From positions 62,001 through 126,000 of the forward strand of contig CAYGKM010000002.1 of assembly GCA_964350695.1 (NCBI GenBank): a stretch of DNA of 64,000 bases, given 5' to 3'. Positions 50,079 to 58,496 of the stretch are shown here, piece after piece (position 1 is the stretch's first letter; each line of letters opens with the position of its first letter). The position numbers and the translations under genes were made by a program. A model generated the notes under the pieces. The model worked only from the letters and a program-made list of their open reading frames with translations, did not search any database and was not told the origin of the DNA. The stretch comes from TMED27 sp964350695. Its GTDB lineage: Bacteria > Pseudomonadota > Alphaproteobacteria > Micavibrionales > Micavibrionaceae.

Positions 50079-50576
50079 ATGACCGAACAAGCGCAAACAT
50101 CACCTGTAAAAAAAGCATCCTCGCAGAAATCATTGAGAGAAGGCGGAACGTATCTGGTTTTGGCGGATAACAGCCGTGAGTTCGATTACGCGCTTAAGGC
50201 GGCGGCGGATTTGGCGATTGAGCATAAAGGGCATGTCGGGGTTTTGAAGGTTATTGAAGATCAGGGGTTTCAGCCCTGGGGCGGCGTTGAGGCGCGGATG
50301 AGGGAAGAGGGCCGTAAACGGTCAGAAGAACGGCTTTTCGAGGTTTCTGAATATCTGAAATCGCTGGGTGCGGGGATGCCGATTTTTTATATGGAAGAGG
50401 GCGCGAGCCGCGAAGTGATTTTGAATATCGTTAAAAACGATCCTTCCATTAAAAGTCTTGTGCTGGGTGACGGTAAGGGTAAGCCTAATCCGCTTGTGCA
50501 TTTCTTTATTGATGGCGGCATTCACGAGATTGGTATTCCGTTGCTGGTCGTGCCTGATTTGGATGACGCGCCTTGA
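50079..50576 (+). CDS. Universal stress protein (UspA family)
   Basis: A 165-residue single Usp domain after a charged N-terminal extension of about 20 residues. The strand YLVLADNSREFDYALKAAADLA starts the fold, and the ATP-binding-type loop LVLGDGKGKPNPLVHFF is close to the G-x2-G-x9-G-(S/T) motif, although its last Gly/Ser positions are altered. Upstream of nfuA, as in many alphaproteobacteria. Confidence 0.88.
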   Translation: MTEQAQTSPVKKASSQKSLREGGTYLVLADNSREFDYALKAAADLAIEHKGHVGVLKVIEDQGFQPWGGVEARMREEGRKRSEERLFEVSEYLKSLGAGMPIFYMEEGASREVILNIVKNDPSIKSLVLGDGKGKPNPLVHFFIDGGIHEIGIPLLVVPDLDDAP

Positions 50577-50629
50577 TATTTGTGGGGTTTTGAGCTATTT
50601 GGTTCTCAACGGAATAAGTGAGATCAAAG

Positions 50630-51181
50630 ATGTTTATACAAACCGAAGCGACCCCTAATCCTTCTACTGTCAAGTTTTTGCCAGGTCAGGCTGTGCTTGA
50701 GGCCGGCGTTGCCGAGTTTAAAAGCCTTGAGCAGGCCGCGCCATCGCCTTTGGCGCAGCGTTTATTTGGCTTACAGGGGGTTTCGGGTGTGTTTTTCGGC
50801 ACTGACTTTGTGTCTGTTTCCAAAAGTGATGATACGGATTGGTCGATGCTCAAGCCCATGGTTTTGGGCGCGTTGATGGAGCATTTCTCAACGGGGCAAC
50901 CGGTGATGAGCGGTGCGGTTAAGAGCAATGCAGGTGAAGATGATGACGAGATAAGCGCGCAGATCCGCGAGCTTATCGAGACGCGCGTGCGCCCGATGGT
51001 GGCGATGGATGGCGGTGATATCGAGTTCGAAAGCTTTGATGACGGGATTGTGATGCTCAGGATGCGCGGTGCGTGCGCGGGGTGTCCGAGTTCTACGATG
51101 ACGCTTAAGGACGGGATCGAGAATATGCTGAAGCATTTTGTGCCGGAGGTTATTGAGGTGCGTCCTGTTCAGGATTTTTAG
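50630..51181 (+). CDS. NfuA/NifU-like iron-sulfur carrier
   Basis: Delivers [4Fe-4S] clusters. The N-terminal Nfu domain begins MFIQTEATPNPSTVKFLPG (typical of alphaproteobacterial NfuA), and the NifU-like C-terminal domain has the cluster-binding CAGCPSSTMTLKDGIE at about residues 147-162. From ATG 50630 the protein has 183 residues. Its end overlaps the convergent deacetylase-like gene by 32 bases. Confidence 0.93.
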   Translation: MFIQTEATPNPSTVKFLPGQAVLEAGVAEFKSLEQAAPSPLAQRLFGLQGVSGVFFGTDFVSVSKSDDTDWSMLKPMVLGALMEHFSTGQPVMSGAVKSNAGEDDDEISAQIRELIETRVRPMVAMDGGDIEFESFDDGIVMLRMRGACAGCPSSTMTLKDGIENMLKHFVPEVIEVRPVQDF

Positions 51182-52220
51182 TTATCACGCGGTGATATAG
51201 TTTTCCGAACCATCGCCATTGCAATTGTTCATCTTCGTCTAATCCGCCTTCCATAGTGCAGTTTAACCGTGCGCGGCCATCTTTGAGAGCGCCGCGAATT
51301 TCTATACGCTGGCCGATGCGCTGCGTTTCTGCGGCAGGGTCGCCGGACAGAAAGCATGATATTTCATTGTTTAAACCATCAGGCAGGGTGAAGCCTGCGG
51401 CGAAGTCAGCTTTATCCATGAACGTGTCTTCGGGCTGCAGGCTGCTTACGGGTAAGGGCAGAGCGTTTGCGACAAGCCGAAAGCGCTCGAGGCTGCCGAA
51501 GCTTTCGGTCATGGAGAAGCGTGGGAGGGCGAAGAGATCGCTTTTGGCGTGAAGCGCGCCTGAATCGAGCGTTAGGGCGGCTTTGAAGCCACGGGTCTTG
51601 GCGAGGGTTTCTAAGTCTTGGCTGTATTCTCCGAAGGGGTAGGAGAGGTATTGGGCTTCGGTGCCAAAATGTTCACGGTGGTGTTGACGGGCTTTGTTGA
51701 GGGCGGTGAGGGCCTGCGCTTCCGAGCCTTGGGCGATATGGTCTAGGGTGTAGGGCAGGACGGCGAGTGTTATGAACTTCGAGGTGTTTAGCTTTTTCAG
51801 CTCTGCCCAGTTTGCGAAGCTGTCTAAGTTTTGGTCTGCGTTCGCGGCAGAATAAAAAATTGTGAACGGCCAGCGTTTTTCAAGCAAAAGAGGGGCGGCG
51901 TTTTGGATTGCGGAGCTATATGCGCCTTCGAGGTTTATCACGAGGGATTTGGGGGGCAGAGGTTGGTAGGTTTTGACTGCGCTTAAGGCGTCGCTTAAGG
52001 AGATCACAGTATAGCCGCCGCGCTCGATTTCCTGCATTTGGCTGAGGAATTGCTCAAGGCGCAAATTTGTATCGGGGTAAGCGTCTTCGCCGATGCGGTG
52101 ATAGCTGATGATGACGGCTTTTGAATTGTCTTCGGGCAATGTTTGCGCGGAAAGCTTTGCGGGGAGAAGCGTCAGCAGGATAAAGCCTAGAAGCGACATT
52201 GACTTTTTGTGTAAAAACAT
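51150..52220 (-). CDS. Secreted polysaccharide-deacetylase-like protein lacking catalytic motifs
   Basis: A signal peptide (hydrophobic SLLGFILLTLLPAKLSA) precedes a NodB-like fold: VIISYHRIGEDAYPDTNLRLEQFLSQM, LSYPFGEYSQDLETLAKTRGFKAALT and related segments. The catalytic TFDDG motif is replaced by INLEG, and the metal-binding HxxxH/P loop (normally after the second motif) is also absent (AVLPYTLDHIA). It therefore resembles a non-catalytic relative. The C-terminal third is unrelated to known domains. Extracytoplasmic. Confidence 0.8.
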   Translation of the reverse strand: MFLHKKSMSLLGFILLTLLPAKLSAQTLPEDNSKAVIISYHRIGEDAYPDTNLRLEQFLSQMQEIERGGYTVISLSDALSAVKTYQPLPPKSLVINLEGAYSSAIQNAAPLLLEKRWPFTIFYSAANADQNLDSFANWAELKKLNTSKFITLAVLPYTLDHIAQGSEAQALTALNKARQHHREHFGTEAQYLSYPFGEYSQDLETLAKTRGFKAALTLDSGALHAKSDLFALPRFSMTESFGSLERFRLVANALPLPVSSLQPEDTFMDKADFAAGFTLPDGLNNEISCFLSGDPAAETQRIGQRIEIRGALKDGRARLNCTMEGGLDEDEQLQWRWFGKLYHRVITKNPEQDAPQ

Positions 52221-52264
52221 ACGTTCTTATAAAAGAATTCAAACCACCTTGAAAGGAAGAAGAG

Positions 52265-52861
52265 ATGACCGACGGGAAAATTTTAAGCGATAAGGATCTG
52301 GATATTTTGTTTCGCGAAGCGCGTACTTTTAACAAATGGAAGGACCAAGAGGTGTCGGACACGCTTTTGCAGGCGGTTTATGATTTGGTGAAGTTCGGGC
52401 CGACAAGCGCGAATTGCAGCCCTGCGCGGATTGTGTTTGTGAAGTCTGATGCGGCGAAGGCGAGGTTAAAGCCGCTTCTGGATGAGGGGAATGTCGAGAA
52501 AACCATGGCTGCGCCTGTGTGTGCGATTATCGGTCATGACATGGAGTTTTACGAGCATTTGCCGCAATTATTTCCGCACACGGATGCGAAGGCATGGTTT
52601 GTGGGGAATGATGAGAAAATTAAAGATACCGCCGAGCGCAACGGGACGTTGCAGGGCGGGTATTTCATTCTGGCTGCGCGGTCGCTGGGGCTTGATTGCG
52701 GGCCGATGTCGGGTTTTGACCAAGCCGGCGTAGACAAAGAGTTTTTTGCGGGCACGAAGGTGAAATCGAACTTTTTGATTAATCTTGGGTATGGGGATGC
52801 GAGCGATATGTTCCCGCGTTCTCCGAGATTTGATTTCGATGAGGTTTGCGAAATTCTATAA
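52265..52861 (+). CDS. Malonic semialdehyde reductase/nitroreductase family protein
   Basis: A 198-residue FMN-dependent reductase close to the RutE type: FREARTFNKWKDQEVSD, then LVKFGPTSANCSPARIVFV, and later LGLDCGPMSGFDQAGVDKEFF. RutE reduces malonic semialdehyde, but no other rut pyrimidine-catabolism genes are visible, so the substrate is open. Confidence 0.88.
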   Translation: MTDGKILSDKDLDILFREARTFNKWKDQEVSDTLLQAVYDLVKFGPTSANCSPARIVFVKSDAAKARLKPLLDEGNVEKTMAAPVCAIIGHDMEFYEHLPQLFPHTDAKAWFVGNDEKIKDTAERNGTLQGGYFILAARSLGLDCGPMSGFDQAGVDKEFFAGTKVKSNFLINLGYGDASDMFPRSPRFDFDEVCEIL

Positions 52862-52881
52862 ACCCTCTATAACGCTTGGTT

Positions 52882-53547
52882 ATGAGTGAGTTTCAAAACA
52901 TATTGAGTTTTGACACGGCGTTGCAGGGCTGCGCGGTGGCGGCTGTTTCCGATGGCGGCGTTCAGCATGCGATTTTGCGGGATGAGCCGCACGGGCAGGC
53001 CGAGCATTTGATGCCGATGATCGAGGCGGTTTTGGCGCAGGTTGGGACGGCGTATGCGGATTTGGACGCGGTTGTCACGACGATTGGGCCGGGGGCGTTT
53101 ACGGGGCTTCGGATCGGGCTTTCGACGGCGAAGGCGCTGGGGTTGAGTTTGGATATTCCGGTGTTTGGGATATCGAGCCTTCAGGCTTTGGCGCTTCAAT
53201 ATGGGGGCGCGTGCAGCGTTTTGATCGAAAGCAAGCGCGCGGATTTATATGTGCAGAGCTTTGATGAGGCGGGGATGCCTGTGGATGCGCCGCATACGGA
53301 GCTTCCGGCGGAGATTGAAGAGATGGGCCAAGTGTTTATCGGTGATGGCGTAGAGCGTTTTAAAGAGACGCAAAGCGCGGCGCGGGTTGATTTAGGATAC
53401 CGCTTTATTGATGCGGCTTTATTGGCGCGGCGGTTTCAGGAGCGCGGTGACCTGTTCATAAGTGATATCGAGCCGTTATATTTACGCGGCGCGGATGTAA
53501 GTTTGCCGAAATCGCCGCCGAGAAAACTGTCTGAAAGTGTTGCGTAG
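52882..53547 (+). CDS. tsaB: tRNA threonylcarbamoyladenosine biosynthesis protein TsaB
   Basis: Non-catalytic scaffold that with TsaD and TsaE makes t6A37 in tRNA. The start MSEFQNILSFDTALQGCAVAAVS and the motif TIGPGAFTGLRIGLSTAKAL (residues 72-91) are diagnostic. 221 residues. The rimI gene usual after tsaB is absent; mucR follows after an 87-base gap. Confidence 0.93.
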   Translation: MSEFQNILSFDTALQGCAVAAVSDGGVQHAILRDEPHGQAEHLMPMIEAVLAQVGTAYADLDAVVTTIGPGAFTGLRIGLSTAKALGLSLDIPVFGISSLQALALQYGGACSVLIESKRADLYVQSFDEAGMPVDAPHTELPAEIEEMGQVFIGDGVERFKETQSAARVDLGYRFIDAALLARRFQERGDLFISDIEPLYLRGADVSLPKSPPRKLSESVA

Positions 53548-53634
53548 AGCGCGTTAGGTCGAATTTTGTTGCGTTGCCAAAATAAATGGTGTTTAAGTAA
53601 CGGCAAGTAATGACGATAATAAAAAGGAATAAAG

Positions 53635-54036
53635 ATGGCTGATGCTAATAACCGCGAAGAATTATTGTCTTTAACGACTGAAATTGTTTCGTCATATGTG
53701 GCGAATAATGCGTTGCAGCCCTCTGAAATTCCCGGCGTGATTGAACAGGTTTTTAAAACACTTTCTAATGTTGGCTCTGAAGGCGGGGTGCATGCAGATC
53801 GCCCGCAGCCTGCGGTGCCGATTAAAAAATCCATAACCCCTGATTTTCTGATTTGTTTGGAAGACGGCAAGAAGTTGAAGATGCTTAAGCGGCATTTGAA
53901 GACGGCGTATGGGATGTCTCCATCCGAGTATCGTGAGCGTTGGGGTTTACCGGCGGATTATCCGATGGTTGCGCCAAGCTATGCGGAGCGTAGAAGCAAA
54001 TTGGCGAAAGATATCGGTTTGGGGACTAAACGCTAA
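53635..54036 (+). CDS. MucR/Ros-family transcriptional regulator
   Basis: An alphaproteobacterial gene regulator, often of exopolysaccharide, motility and cell-cycle genes. The core ITPDFLICLEDGKKLKMLKR followed by HLKTAYGMSPSEYRERWGL matches MucR. Compared with the zinc-binding Ros form, the second Cys is Asp and the second His is missing; this non-canonical pattern is known among MucR members. The C-terminus is basic. GGAAT site upstream; its stop overlaps that of proC by four bases. Confidence 0.93.
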   Translation: MADANNREELLSLTTEIVSSYVANNALQPSEIPGVIEQVFKTLSNVGSEGGVHADRPQPAVPIKKSITPDFLICLEDGKKLKMLKRHLKTAYGMSPSEYRERWGLPADYPMVAPSYAERRSKLAKDIGLGTKR

Positions 54037-54836
54037 GCGCCGAGCTCTTTGCTGCGGTCACGGCCGGCTTTTAGCGCTTTATTGAATATTTTTTGCATAT
54101 CACCATTCATAAATACATCGAGCGCCGCTTGGGTCATACCCTTGGCGCTTGTGACGTTTTCGCGAAGTTTCGAGGCGGGGGTGTTTGCGCTTTCTTCCGC
54201 CAGAGCGGCTGCGCCGATTACGGTTTGGCGGGCGAGGGTCATGGAGATGTCAGCGGGCAGCCCCATGTTTTCACCTGCTTTTGCGAGGGCTTCGATGACG
54301 TAAAACACATAGGCGGGGCCGCTGGCGGAGATGGCGCTGCCGGCGTCCATATCGGTTTCATCTTCGAGCCAATGGGTTTTGCCGAGGACATCAAAGAGAG
54401 TGATGATTTCGTTTTTTTGCATACCGGACACAGCCGCATTGGCGATGAGGATATTCATGCCTTTACCGACGGCGCTGGGGGTGTTGGGCAAGCAGCGGAT
54501 GATCGGGTTTTTTGCGAAGTATTTCGCGTATGTTTCGATTTTTATGCCTGCGGCGATGGAAAGGATGAGCGCGTTATCGGAGGCCCGCGGGGCGGCGCTT
54601 TCCATGACCTCATGCATGATTTGCGGTTTTACGGCCAGAATAATGATATCTGCACTTTTGAGCGCGGAAGCCCCAGCCTCGCAGGTTGAGAAATAATGAA
54701 CGTCTTCGAGGTCGTCTATCGGTGAAGGTTTGATGACGGTGTAGGTGTGGTGGCTTTGGGCGCTTAGAAAGCCGTCTAAAATGGCGCGGCCCATATTGCC
54801 GCAGCCAATGAAGACGATGTTGAGAGCTTGCGCCAT
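54033..54836 (-). CDS. proC: Pyrroline-5-carboxylate reductase
   Basis: Last step of proline synthesis. The NAD(P)-binding motif is IVFIGCGNMGRAILDGFL at residues 8-25, and the C-terminal signature is LRENVTSAKGMTQAALDVF. SGPAYVFYVIEAL is the conserved substrate-binding region. The 267 residues are of normal length. Co-directional with ybjN-like and ubiK genes upstream. Confidence 0.95.
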   Translation of the reverse strand: MAQALNIVFIGCGNMGRAILDGFLSAQSHHTYTVIKPSPIDDLEDVHYFSTCEAGASALKSADIIILAVKPQIMHEVMESAAPRASDNALILSIAAGIKIETYAKYFAKNPIIRCLPNTPSAVGKGMNILIANAAVSGMQKNEIITLFDVLGKTHWLEDETDMDAGSAISASGPAYVFYVIEALAKAGENMGLPADISMTLARQTVIGAAALAEESANTPASKLRENVTSAKGMTQAALDVFMNGDMQKIFNKALKAGRDRSKELGA

Positions 54837-54841
54837 GGGTT

Positions 54842-55345
54842 TTAGGACTCGCCTGCGGTTTCCATGAGGGCAAGAGAGAGGCCGTCATCTTGAATGTCGT
54901 TCGCGCTGGCGAGGAGTTGGAAGACGGGCTGGAAGCGTTCGCACTGCACGAGCGCGACATCAACGATGTCTTGGATGCATTCGGTCATCGCGGTGCGGGA
55001 TGATCCTTTAAAGACGCTGGTGTAACGAAAAACAGGGGTGTTTGTGTCAACAGGGATGTCGAAATGTCCCATCCAGAGGTTTTCGTTCATGGAGCGAAGG
55101 GCGGCGCTGGCGGAACTGCCGTTATTGGTGGGGATGGTGGTGTCGAACTGGCAGCAGATTTGCAGCGCGCTCATATCGTCTTGCCATACAAAATACAGGC
55201 GGTATTTACAGGATTTGCCCGAGATTTGGACGGTGAGTTCGTCGTTATTCATGCGGTTGAAGTGCCAGTTATGGGCCATCAGAACATCTTCGACGCTGTC
55301 GAGCGGATTCAGGTCTTCTTCAAAATAATCGAATTGTTCGGACAT
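54842..55345 (-). CDS. YbjN domain-containing protein
   Basis: The 167 residues have the YbjN fold pattern: NPLDSVEDVLMAHNWHFNRM at the start, then MSALQICCQFDTTIP, LWMGHFDI and FRYTSVFKG. YbjN proteins are small cytoplasmic proteins of unclear function; some affect motility and stress tolerance. Located 5 bases before proC and directly after ubiK, so probably co-transcribed. Confidence 0.88.
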   Translation of the reverse strand: MSEQFDYFEEDLNPLDSVEDVLMAHNWHFNRMNNDELTVQISGKSCKYRLYFVWQDDMSALQICCQFDTTIPTNNGSSASAALRSMNENLWMGHFDIPVDTNTPVFRYTSVFKGSSRTAMTECIQDIVDVALVQCERFQPVFQLLASANDIQDDGLSLALMETAGES

Positions 55346-55612
55346 TTATTTTTTGGCTTTCTTGGCGGGTGTCTTCTTGGCAGTTGGCTTTTGCGCCTTT
55401 TCGAGGGCGGCGATCCTTTTGGCTTGCGCCTGCACGAGGGCTTCGAGGCGGTCAAAATCTTCGCGGGGGACGAGGTCTAGTTTTTGTGCCATGTCATCGA
55501 CGCGGGATTTGATTTCTTCGCGGATGTTTTGGCTGAGGCCGCTCATGATGCTGACTGCGCCGCCCGCCATACGCGAGATATCATCCAGAACTTTTTCTTT
55601 CGAGCCGAGCAT
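55346..55612 (-). CDS. ubiK: Ubiquinone biosynthesis accessory factor UbiK (BMFP family)
   Basis: A small coiled-coil protein that assists the ubiquinone synthesis complex. It starts MLGSKEKVLDDISRMAGGAV and has VPREDFDRLEALVQAQAKRIAALE, typical of BMFP/UbiK. The C-terminus is Lys/Ala-rich. It abuts the ybjN-like start without gap. The ATG at 55612 is preferred to the longer frame. Divergent from lgt. Confidence 0.85.
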   Translation of the reverse strand: MLGSKEKVLDDISRMAGGAVSIMSGLSQNIREEIKSRVDDMAQKLDLVPREDFDRLEALVQAQAKRIAALEKAQKPTAKKTPAKKAKK

Positions 55613-55736
55613 CTTGTCACCATGTTTGTTAAGGGAGTTTGAGTAGCATGGGGATGTGCGGGCAGGCAACAGATTTCGACTCTTTTTTGGCCTTAGAGTG
55701 TGGACAGTGTGGGGGCAATCGGCTAAGTCTTTGCTG

Positions 55737-56549
55737 ATGCTTGAAAACTTATGGACATTTCCGAATATTGACCCGGTGGCGTTTGCGGCGGGGCCTTTTG
55801 TGGTGCGGTGGTATGCGCTTGCATATTTGTGCGGATTTTTGCTGGGGTGGCGGTATTGTTTGGCTTTGGCGGGTCTGGAGAAAGATCACCGTCCGAATAA
55901 AGAAGATGTTGATGATTTTCTTTCATGGGCGATTGGCGGGGTGATTCTTGGCGGGCGCCTTGGGTATGTGCTTTTTTATCAGTTTGAATATTATGCTGCG
56001 AACCCGATGGACATATTGAAGGTTTGGCAAGGCGGTATGTCGTTTCACGGCGGCGCGCTCGGCGTTATCATTGCGCTCTTTGTGTTTTCGCATTTGCGGA
56101 AGTTCAATGTGCTGCGCTTGGCGGATTATGTGTGCGCGTGTGTGCCGATCGGATTGTTTTTCGGGCGCTTGGCGAATTTCGCGAATGGCGAGCTTTATGG
56201 CCGCGTGACGGAGAGTGCGTGGGGCATGGAGTTTCCCAATGGCGGGCCATTGCCGCGGCACCCGAGCCAGCTTTATGAGGCGGCGCTGGAGGGGGCGGTT
56301 TTATTCCTTATTCTTTTGCTCTTGGTTTTGAATCCGAAAGTGCGGGCGAAGCCGGGCATTGTTGCGGGCGCGTTTTTGGCGGGCTATGGGATTTTCCGCG
56401 CGATTATAGAGTTTTTCCGCGAGCCTGATCCTTATCTGGGGTTGATTGGCGGGGTGATCTCTATGGGGCAGATTTTGAGCTTGCCGATGATTTTGGCGGG
56501 GCTTGGCGTGATTGCTTTGGCGATTGTGAAGAGCCGTAAGGCGGCGTAA
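55737..56549 (+). CDS. lgt: Prolipoprotein diacylglyceryl transferase
   Basis: Attaches diacylglycerol to the lipobox Cys of lipoproteins. Seven membrane helices are expected; the Lgt signature GLFFGRLANFANGELYGR is at about residues 141-158, and HPSQLYEAALEG contains essential residues. ATG 55737 fits the family N-terminus (LENLWTFPNIDPVAF). It begins a run lgt-MidA-pgeF, typical of alphaproteobacteria. The predicted lipoproteins elsewhere in this window would be its substrates. Confidence 0.95.
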   Translation: MLENLWTFPNIDPVAFAAGPFVVRWYALAYLCGFLLGWRYCLALAGLEKDHRPNKEDVDDFLSWAIGGVILGGRLGYVLFYQFEYYAANPMDILKVWQGGMSFHGGALGVIIALFVFSHLRKFNVLRLADYVCACVPIGLFFGRLANFANGELYGRVTESAWGMEFPNGGPLPRHPSQLYEAALEGAVLFLILLLLVLNPKVRAKPGIVAGAFLAGYGIFRAIIEFFREPDPYLGLIGGVISMGQILSLPMILAGLGVIALAIVKSRKAA

Positions 56550-56553
56550 GCGG

Positions 56554-57609
56554 ATGCCCAATCCCCTTGAAAATTTTCTGATACAGCAAATAAAAATGAG
56601 CGGCCCTGTTGATGTGGGGAGCTTTATGGCGATTGCGCTTGGCCATCCCGAGCACGGATATTATATGAACCGCGACCCGTTCGGACGAAAGGGTGATTTT
56701 ATTACATCGCCTGAAGTTTCGCAGATGTTCGGCGAGATGGTTGGCGCGTGGGCGGCGGATATCTGGATGAAGATGGGGTCGCCGAAAGCGTTTGTATTGC
56801 TTGAGTGCGGGCCGGGGCGCGGGACGCTTATGGCTGATATCATGCGTGCGGGGAAAGCGGCGGATGGCTTTACGGAAGGCGCGCAGGTGCATTTGCTGGA
56901 GATGTCGCCGGTTTTGATGGCGCGGCAGCGGCAGGTTTTAGCGGCGCATGACGTGCAATGGCATGAGAGCCTTGAGAGCGTGCCGAGCGATATGCCGATT
57001 ATCGTCGTTGCGAATGAATTTTTGGATGCGTTGCCGTTTCGCCAGTTGGTGCGCGTGGCCGATGGATGGGCGGAGCGCGTTGTGGATTATCACGGCGGCG
57101 CTTTCTGTTTCGGGCTGCGCGATGCAGGAATTCTGGCGGGGCATGTGCCGAAAAGCGTTACGGCGAAGCAGGGCGAGGTCTTCGAGATTGCACCCGCGCG
57201 GGAGGCGTTTGTGCAAAATATTGCCGCGCGGTTGAAAGCGCAGAGCGGGGCGGCGCTGTTTTTTGATTATGGGCATGTGAAATCGGCTGTGGGTGATACG
57301 TTTCAGGCGATTAAGGGGCATGAATATGCTGATGTTTTGAAAGCGGTTGGGCGGTCGGATTTGACGAGCCATGTGGATTTTGAGGCGCTTAGCCGCGCGG
57401 TGGACGTGTTTACACATGGGCCGATCGAGCAGGGGGCGTTTTTGAAGGCGATCGGGATTGAGGTGCGCGCGGATATCCTGAAGCAAAAGGCATCTTCGGT
57501 GGAAAAGGATTTGCATCGTTTGACGCATGCTGATGAGATGGGGGCGTTGTTTAAAGTTTTAGGAATGAGTTTTAAAGATGGGCAGCCCGTTGAGCCAGCA
57601 GGATTTTAA
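56554..57609 (+). CDS. SAM-dependent methyltransferase, MidA/NDUFAF7 family
   Basis: The 351 residues match COG1565: VGSFMAIALGHPEHGYYMNRDPFGRKGDFITSPEVSQMFGEM at the N-terminus, and the SAM motif LLECGPGRGTLMADIMRA. NDUFAF7, the mitochondrial homologue, methylates an arginine of complex I subunit NDUFS2; MidA is its protist relative. No complex I genes are adjacent. Four bases after lgt and overlapping pgeF by 32 bases. Confidence 0.93.
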   Translation: MPNPLENFLIQQIKMSGPVDVGSFMAIALGHPEHGYYMNRDPFGRKGDFITSPEVSQMFGEMVGAWAADIWMKMGSPKAFVLLECGPGRGTLMADIMRAGKAADGFTEGAQVHLLEMSPVLMARQRQVLAAHDVQWHESLESVPSDMPIIVVANEFLDALPFRQLVRVADGWAERVVDYHGGAFCFGLRDAGILAGHVPKSVTAKQGEVFEIAPAREAFVQNIAARLKAQSGAALFFDYGHVKSAVGDTFQAIKGHEYADVLKAVGRSDLTSHVDFEALSRAVDVFTHGPIEQGAFLKAIGIEVRADILKQKASSVEKDLHRLTHADEMGALFKVLGMSFKDGQPVEPAGF

Positions 57610-58390
57610 AGAATTATATTTCAGCGCGCCTTCGTTTCAAGATGAGCGGGTGAGGCATGGGTTTTTCGGGCGCAGCGGGGGGGTGAGCACAGGGGTTTAT
57701 GCGTCGCTGAATTGCGGGCAGGGATCGGATGATAATCCATCAAATGTGGCGCAGAATAGGCGCATAGTCGCAGAAGCGATGGGAGTGAAGCCCTCGCATT
57801 TGTTGAGCCTTCATCAAATTCATAGCGCGCAGTGCGTTGTTGCGCGCGCGCCGTGGGGGGATAGTTATAAGCCGCAGGCGGACGGAATGGTCACGGATGT
57901 GGCGGGTTTGGCGCTTGGCGTTCTTACCGCCGATTGCGGGCCTGTGCTGTTTCATGGAAAGAAGGCCGATGGGCAATGCGTTATTGGCGCGGCTCATGCG
58001 GGGTGGGGCGGTGCGTTTAAAGGCGTTCTGGGGGCTACTGTGGAGCAGATGATTGGGCTTGGCGCGGGGCTGGAGAGTATTCGCGCCGTTGTGGGGCCGT
58101 GCATCGGGCAGAAATCTTATGAAGTGGGAATGGAGTTTGCCGAGAAGTTCCTTGAGCAAGATGAGGGGAATGAAAAATTCTTTATCTCCGCGCAGCGCGA
58201 CGGGCATTTGATGTTTGATTTGCCCGGGTATTGCGCGATGCGGCTGGCGGAGGCGGGCGTCAAAAACGTGGTGATAAAGGATCTGGATACATATTTTAAT
58301 GAAGAGGATTTCTTCAGTTATCGGCGCACGACGCACAGAAAAGAAGAGGATTACGGGCGGCAGATTTCGGTTGTGGTGATTAAGCCGTGA
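57578..58390 (+). CDS. pgeF: Peptidoglycan editing factor PgeF (YfiH/laccase-domain)
   Basis: Removes wrongly incorporated residues in peptidoglycan precursors, or acts as a purine nucleoside phosphorylase in related members. The signatures are HGFFGRSGGVSTGVYASLN, LHQIHSAQCV with the metal-binding His, LTADCGPVLF with the Cys, and HAGWGGAFKGV. The 270-residue length is normal. It starts 32 bases before the upstream gene stops. Confidence 0.93.
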   Translation: MGSPLSQQDFKELYFSAPSFQDERVRHGFFGRSGGVSTGVYASLNCGQGSDDNPSNVAQNRRIVAEAMGVKPSHLLSLHQIHSAQCVVARAPWGDSYKPQADGMVTDVAGLALGVLTADCGPVLFHGKKADGQCVIGAAHAGWGGAFKGVLGATVEQMIGLGAGLESIRAVVGPCIGQKSYEVGMEFAEKFLEQDEGNEKFFISAQRDGHLMFDLPGYCAMRLAEAGVKNVVIKDLDTYFNEEDFFSYRRTTHRKEEDYGRQISVVVIKP

Positions 58391-58407
58391 ATTAAGCTTT
58401 TAAGGGC

Positions 58408-58437
58408 TTGATTTATTCGGGGGTTTTTCCGTATAGT
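58408..58437 (+). promoter_or_regulatory. Putative sigma-70 promoter of prs
   Basis: TTGATT and TATAGT separated by 18 bases, about 60 bases before prs. Confidence 0.45.
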
Positions 58438-58496
58438 GCGCGCATAGAATATAAATTGGCTAAAAAAATTAGCAAAATGAAAAGGTTAGGGAGTTT

